7,924 nt of DNA, from assembly GCA_030044455.1 (NCBI GenBank), contig JASHVU010000586.1:1-7924 (forward strand), given 5' to 3'. The notes beneath the pieces were generated by a model that was given only the letters and a program-made list of their open reading frames with translations, was not told the origin of the DNA and ran no database searches. This document shows, piece after piece, positions 5,248 through 7,924 of this stretch. A program made the position numbers and the translations under genes. The stretch's first letter is position 1. Each line of letters starts with the position of its first letter. This DNA comes from Acidobacteriaceae bacterium. Lineage in GTDB: Bacteria; Acidobacteriota; Terriglobia; Terriglobales; Acidobacteriaceae.

Positions 5248-5664
5248 ATGGAAGTTCGGGTTACACAAACCGAAGGTGTGCGGTTTTCGGTAAAGGCAAG
5301 AACACACGAGCTGTTCAGCGACCAGCCGGCAGAAAACGGGGGCATGGATACCGGGATGACGCCACCGGAACTTCTGCTTGGCGCATTAGGCTCATGTGCT
5401 GCTTATTATGCGGTGGAATACCTACGCACACGAAAGTTGGCCGAAACCGGAGTCAAGGTGCGGGTGACGGCCGAAAAGCTGAAGCAGCCGGCCAGGCTCG
5501 GCAATTTCGTGGTAACGGTGAGCTGCCCAGTCCCTTTATCGGATGCACATAACGAGGGGTTGCTCCGCGCTGTGCAGCATTGCCTGATCCACAACACGCT
5601 GGCATCGCCAGGCCGGATTCTGGTGGAAACGCCGATTATGCAACCGGTTCCGGCGGGCAGTTGA
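5248..5664 (+). CDS. OsmC-family protein (thiol-dependent peroxidase-like)
   Basis: A 138-residue protein of the OsmC/Ohr superfamily, whose members reduce organic hydroperoxides with a pair of cysteines. The two family cysteines are present: C50 in 'PPELLLGALGSCAAYYAVEYL' (39-59), at the start of the long central helix, and C112 in 'AVQHCLIHNTL' (108-118). The N-terminal strands 'VRVTQTEGVRFSVKAR' and the 'DQPAENGG' loop fit the YhfA/OsmC subgroup rather than classical Ohr. A third cysteine, C93, is not part of the motif. GAGGA at 5239-5243 lies four bases before the ATG. It stands alone after the palindrome region and is co-directional with the downstream efflux genes. Substrate is unknown; family assignment is confident. 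Confidence 0.92.
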   Translation: MEVRVTQTEGVRFSVKARTHELFSDQPAENGGMDTGMTPPELLLGALGSCAAYYAVEYLRTRKLAETGVKVRVTAEKLKQPARLGNFVVTVSCPVPLSDAHNEGLLRAVQHCLIHNTLASPGRILVETPIMQPVPAGS

Positions 5665-5693
5665 CCTTTTGACCGACTCGCGCATCCTACAAT
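5661..5693 (+). promoter_or_regulatory. Weak promoter-like sequences before the small membrane gene
   Basis: Two TTGACC hexamers (5661-5666 and 5669-5674) and a TACAAT (5688-5693) occur just after the osmC-like stop, but the spacers to TACAAT are 21 and 13 bases, both off optimum. A start of transcription here would give a leader of about 100 bases to the gene at 5801. Suggestive only. Confidence 0.22.
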
Positions 5694-5800
5694 ACATCAG
5701 AGTGAAGTTTTGTGCAAAAATCAAATCAATAGGCAGGTGAACCCAAACCGTCGAGCACAGATACTCTCTCGATTTCTTTTCATCATGGAAGACTCCACAC

Positions 5801-6172
5801 ATGTTGCCTGACTTGGCCGCTTCCCCGGCTTTTTGGCGCAAATTCCTCGCCTGCTGGCTTTGCATGCTGGCAGTGGTATTTGCGTTTGAAGCGAAAACGG
5901 CGTGGTACGGCCCGGCTGCCGGTTTTGGAAGCCCAGTTCGTGCCGCCAAGGCTCTCCCTGTCGACTTACCACAGATCGTGTCGCATGGTATCCCTGCCCC
6001 GACCCCGGTTCATCCCGCGCTTCCCTTCCTCATATCTACCGTATTTGTGCTCGCGCAATCAGCCGGATTCAAATGCCGCATGACGCGCAATGCAAATCAC
6101 GGAGCGTTCACGCCTGCTTCGGCGCCGTTCTTTTCTCCCCGACAATTCTTCCGTCCCCCTCCAGTCATCTGA
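5801..6172 (+). CDS. Small hypothetical protein with two hydrophobic segments
   Basis: The 123-residue product has no family I can name with certainty. It has a hydrophobic N-terminal segment (about 14-29, 'FLACWLCMLAVVFAF'), a loop with 'GSPVRAAKALPVDLPQIVSHGIPAPTPVHPALPF' type content rich in Pro and His, a second hydrophobic segment (about 75-90), and a Pro/Phe-rich tail ending 'FFRPPPVI'. GGAAGA at 5787-5792, eight bases before the ATG, is an acceptable ribosome binding site. It lies upstream of an RND efflux operon in the same direction, 293 bases before the adaptor, and may be an accessory envelope protein. I have an uncertain memory of similar small proteins ahead of acidobacterial RND genes. 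Several other frames are open here too, so reality of the gene is likely but not certain. Confidence 0.6.
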   Translation: MLPDLAASPAFWRKFLACWLCMLAVVFAFEAKTAWYGPAAGFGSPVRAAKALPVDLPQIVSHGIPAPTPVHPALPFLISTVFVLAQSAGFKCRMTRNANHGAFTPASAPFFSPRQFFRPPPVI

Positions 6173-6189
6173 AGCGTCCTATTTTGTAA

Positions 6190-6200
6190 CGCAAGTGCGA
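6190..6200. promoter_or_regulatory. Dyad site 1 upstream of the RND adaptor
   Basis: CGCAAGTGCGA contains the dyad CGCA-AG-TGCG. Its exact reverse complement recurs at 6359-6369. A repressor-type operator is possible, but no regulator gene is visible in the window. Confidence 0.25.
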
Positions 6201-6358
6201 GATGGCGACAGCGTCGCTCCTCGCCAGTGGGTCTCGAAACTTCAAACTCCGGCAATCGCCTTTGGTTTGAACTCCGCCTTGACGCCGGAACTGTCAGGGA
6301 TCGCTTCGTGCCTCCGGGATCGATCTCTCACCCCGGCATGCAGGAATGAGACTTACAT

Positions 6359-6370
6359 TCGCACTTGCGA
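6359..6370. promoter_or_regulatory. Dyad site 2 upstream of the RND adaptor
   Basis: TCGCA-CT-TGCGA is a perfect 5-bp dyad around two bases, about 96 bases before the adaptor ATG at 6466. It is the inverted partner of the 6190-6200 site. Binding by a TetR-like regulator is a guess based on its form and on the common control of RND operons. Confidence 0.28.
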
Positions 6371-6465
6371 GCTTCCCCGGGGGTTGGGTGCCGTTTACCT
6401 GCTCCCCTCCCTTTGTTCTTGATTGACGAAATAAAACCATGCTGCAAACAAGGAGCATGAAGGGA

Positions 6466-7740
6466 ATGAATAGAAAGAACTCTCTTCTCGTTTTGGTCGT
6501 TTCGGCGCCGCTCGCGTGCTTGGCCTTCACCGGCTGCCACTCGGGCGCCGCCGCCAAAAGCGTAACCGCCGCAACTGCACGTGTCGCCGCGGCGCAGCGG
6601 GGCGATATCTCACATGTTCTGACCCTGGCCGGACAGTTTCAGCCCTACCAGGTGGTGGACGTTCACCCCAAGGTGAGCGGCTACATGAAGAAGATCAATG
6701 TAGACATCGGCGACCTGGTGAACCAGGGCGAGACGCTGGCTGTACTTGAGGTTCCCGAACTGAAGGCGCAGTTAGAGCAGAGCAACTTCGAAGTGCAACA
6801 GAGCCAGGAAGAGATCAAACGCGCGCAGCGTGAAATTGCACGCACTGAAGCGGTGAACTTTGCGCTTCACGCCGAGGCGGAGCGACTGAAGGCGGCCGCG
6901 GCTACGCGCCCGGGATTGATTGCGCAACAGGAACTCGATGACGCGCAGTCACGCGATCTTTCGTCGCAGGCGCAGGTCGATGCAGCAAAGGCCGCCATGG
7001 CCGCTGCGCAGCAGCACGAAGCCGCGGCTCGCGCCAACAGCGAACAAGTGCAGGCGCTTGAAAACTACACCAACGTTGTTGCACCGATCACCGGTGTGGT
7101 GATCTGGCGATATGCCGATACCGGCGCTCTCATTCAGGGCGGGACAAATTCCAATGACCAGGCGCTGCCGATCGTTCGAATCTCGCAAAGCCGGCTGCTT
7201 CGTCTTCGCGTTCCTGTGCCCGAGGACGACGTGCGATTCGTTCACGAGGGCGACACGCTTGACGTTCGCGTGGATGCTATCGGCCGCTCGTTTACCGGCA
7301 AGATCGTTCGATTTACGCGCAGTTTGAACTTTGAAACCCGCACGATGGAGACAGAAGTGGATGTGGAGAACAAGGATCTCTCCATTTCACCGGGAATGTA
7401 TGCCAACACCGCCCTCCACCTGGCACACGTGGCAGATGTGGTCACGATTCCGGTGGAGGCGCTGGTGCTGAATCAGCAGAAGCAGACGGTGTATGTGCTC
7501 GATGGCGATAATCGCATCCGGATTCGCGAAGTCGAGGTAGGTTTGGAGGGGTCGAAACTTGCGGAGATCAAGAGCGGGCTCGAGCCCGGAGATCGGGTGG
7601 TTATCGGCGGCCAGGATAAATACCAGGAAGGGGAGCAAGTGATCCCGATCCTGGCTGCGGAGCCGGCCTCAGAGACGGTGCAGGAATCCGGCGGGATGAT
7701 CGACATGAAAGCAGAGACAAACAACGGAGGCGATCACTAA
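6466..7740 (+). CDS. RND efflux periplasmic adaptor subunit (membrane fusion lipoprotein)
   Basis: A 424-residue membrane-fusion protein linking an inner-membrane RND pump to an outer-membrane channel. A lipoprotein signal is likely: hydrophobic 6-20, then 'LAFTGC' with C24 as the lipidated residue, though F at -3 is an unusual lipobox. Domains follow the family order: first half of the lipoyl domain (about 64-100, 'VHPKVSGYMKKINVDIGDLVNQGETLAVLE'-like), an alpha-helical hairpin rich in Ala, Gln and Glu (101-200), second lipoyl half ('VVAPITGVV', 204-212), beta-barrel (about 240-325), and membrane-proximal domain to about 395. I chose the ATG at 6466 because AAGGAG (6450-6455) is 10 bases upstream; ATGs at 6439 and 6457 are alternatives, the latter too close to the site. 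It overlaps the pump gene by one base. Substrate cannot be read from the sequence. Confidence 0.93.
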   Translation: MNRKNSLLVLVVSAPLACLAFTGCHSGAAAKSVTAATARVAAAQRGDISHVLTLAGQFQPYQVVDVHPKVSGYMKKINVDIGDLVNQGETLAVLEVPELKAQLEQSNFEVQQSQEEIKRAQREIARTEAVNFALHAEAERLKAAAATRPGLIAQQELDDAQSRDLSSQAQVDAAKAAMAAAQQHEAAARANSEQVQALENYTNVVAPITGVVIWRYADTGALIQGGTNSNDQALPIVRISQSRLLRLRVPVPEDDVRFVHEGDTLDVRVDAIGRSFTGKIVRFTRSLNFETRTMETEVDVENKDLSISPGMYANTALHLAHVADVVTIPVEALVLNQQKQTVYVLDGDNRIRIREVEVGLEGSKLAEIKSGLEPGDRVVIGGQDKYQEGEQVIPILAAEPASETVQESGGMIDMKAETNNGGDH

Positions 7741-7924
7741 TGCCCCGGTTTGCGCTGCGATTTCCCTTTTTCATCCTGATGGTGTGCCTGGTGATCGCTC
7801 TGATTGGTACCGTCACCGTAATCAGCATGCCTGTAGACCTGTTCCCCGATATCGATATGCCGGTAGTGGTGGTGGCTACGTTCTATAACGGCATGCCGCC
7901 GGAACAAATCGAGGCCGACATCAC
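7740..7924 (+). CDS. RND efflux pump inner-membrane subunit (AcrB/HAE1-like), N-terminal part
   Basis: The start of a large RND transporter cut by the window end after 61 codons. It begins 'MPRFALRFPFFILMV', a first transmembrane helix (about 9-29), followed by 'PVDLFPDIDMPVVVV' and 'NGMPPEQIEADI', the standard N-terminal hallmark of AcrB-type pumps ('LFPDI..P.V.V...Y.G..P..IE'). The ATG overlaps the adaptor stop as TAATG, and GGAGG (7726-7730) lies nine bases upstream, so the two genes are one translationally coupled operon. The pump uses proton flow to expel substrates through the adaptor and an outer-membrane channel. The motif fits hydrophobe/amphiphile pumps, but the missing part is needed to separate these from metal pumps. 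Confidence 0.93.
   Translation, partial: MPRFALRFPFFILMVCLVIALIGTVTVISMPVDLFPDIDMPVVVVATFYNGMPPEQIEADI

Noticed and set aside
6090..6422. Plus-strand frame of 110 codons before the RND adaptor
   Set aside because: It overlaps the preceding gene out of frame and shows no family features or ribosome binding site; the region more likely holds regulatory DNA.

Overview
The window looks like a chromosomal segment of a fairly GC-rich Gram-negative bacterium. Acidobacteriota (Terriglobia-like) is my best guess. It rests on gene content, the general look of the proteins, and intergenic repeats that resemble ones I remember from that phylum. I could not test this by any search.

Left part (1-2644, minus strand): an operon read right to left. 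It encodes a small exported Cys-rich peptide (bufA-like, 2342-2644), a DUF692 multinuclear iron oxidase (bufB/hvfB-like, 1355-2221), a DUF2063 partner protein (bufC/hvfC-like, 385-1263), and then a DUF2071/YqjF-like protein cut by the window edge (1-374). The first three are the core of a bufferin-type RiPP metallophore system. The peptide is exported and its cysteines are modified by the BufB-BufC pair so that it binds metal, copper in the studied cases. The core peptide here carries two copies of a CKGKNxCKGxGGC motif. The operon has odd non-coding parts: a tandem TCAGGGG repeat where the bufB ribosome binding site should be, a long near-perfect hairpin between bufB and bufC, and a hairpin in the bufA leader.

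Middle (2645-4344): a divergent promoter region, then a small four-helix membrane protein of unknown function on the plus strand (TTG start, strong AGGAGG). Facing it on the minus strand is an ECF sigma factor gene overlapping by ATGA with a small zinc-binding anti-sigma gene. ECF sigma factors control bufferin operons in other bacteria, and a GTAACT-N16-TGTC sequence lies upstream of bufA. Control of bufA by this sigma factor is therefore a reasonable but untested model.

Right part (4380-7924, plus strand): a double zinc-ribbon protein with poly-glycine linkers; a 441-base gene-free stretch holding a 112-base nested palindrome (MITE- or REP-like); an OsmC-family peroxidase-like gene; a small two-helix protein; then an RND efflux operon with a lipoprotein periplasmic adaptor and the start of the inner-membrane pump, which overlap by one base (TAATG). 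Two related dyad sequences lie upstream of the adaptor. Metal or thiol stress is a theme that could link these genes (metallophore, zinc-binding anti-sigma, OsmC, efflux), but the link is inference.
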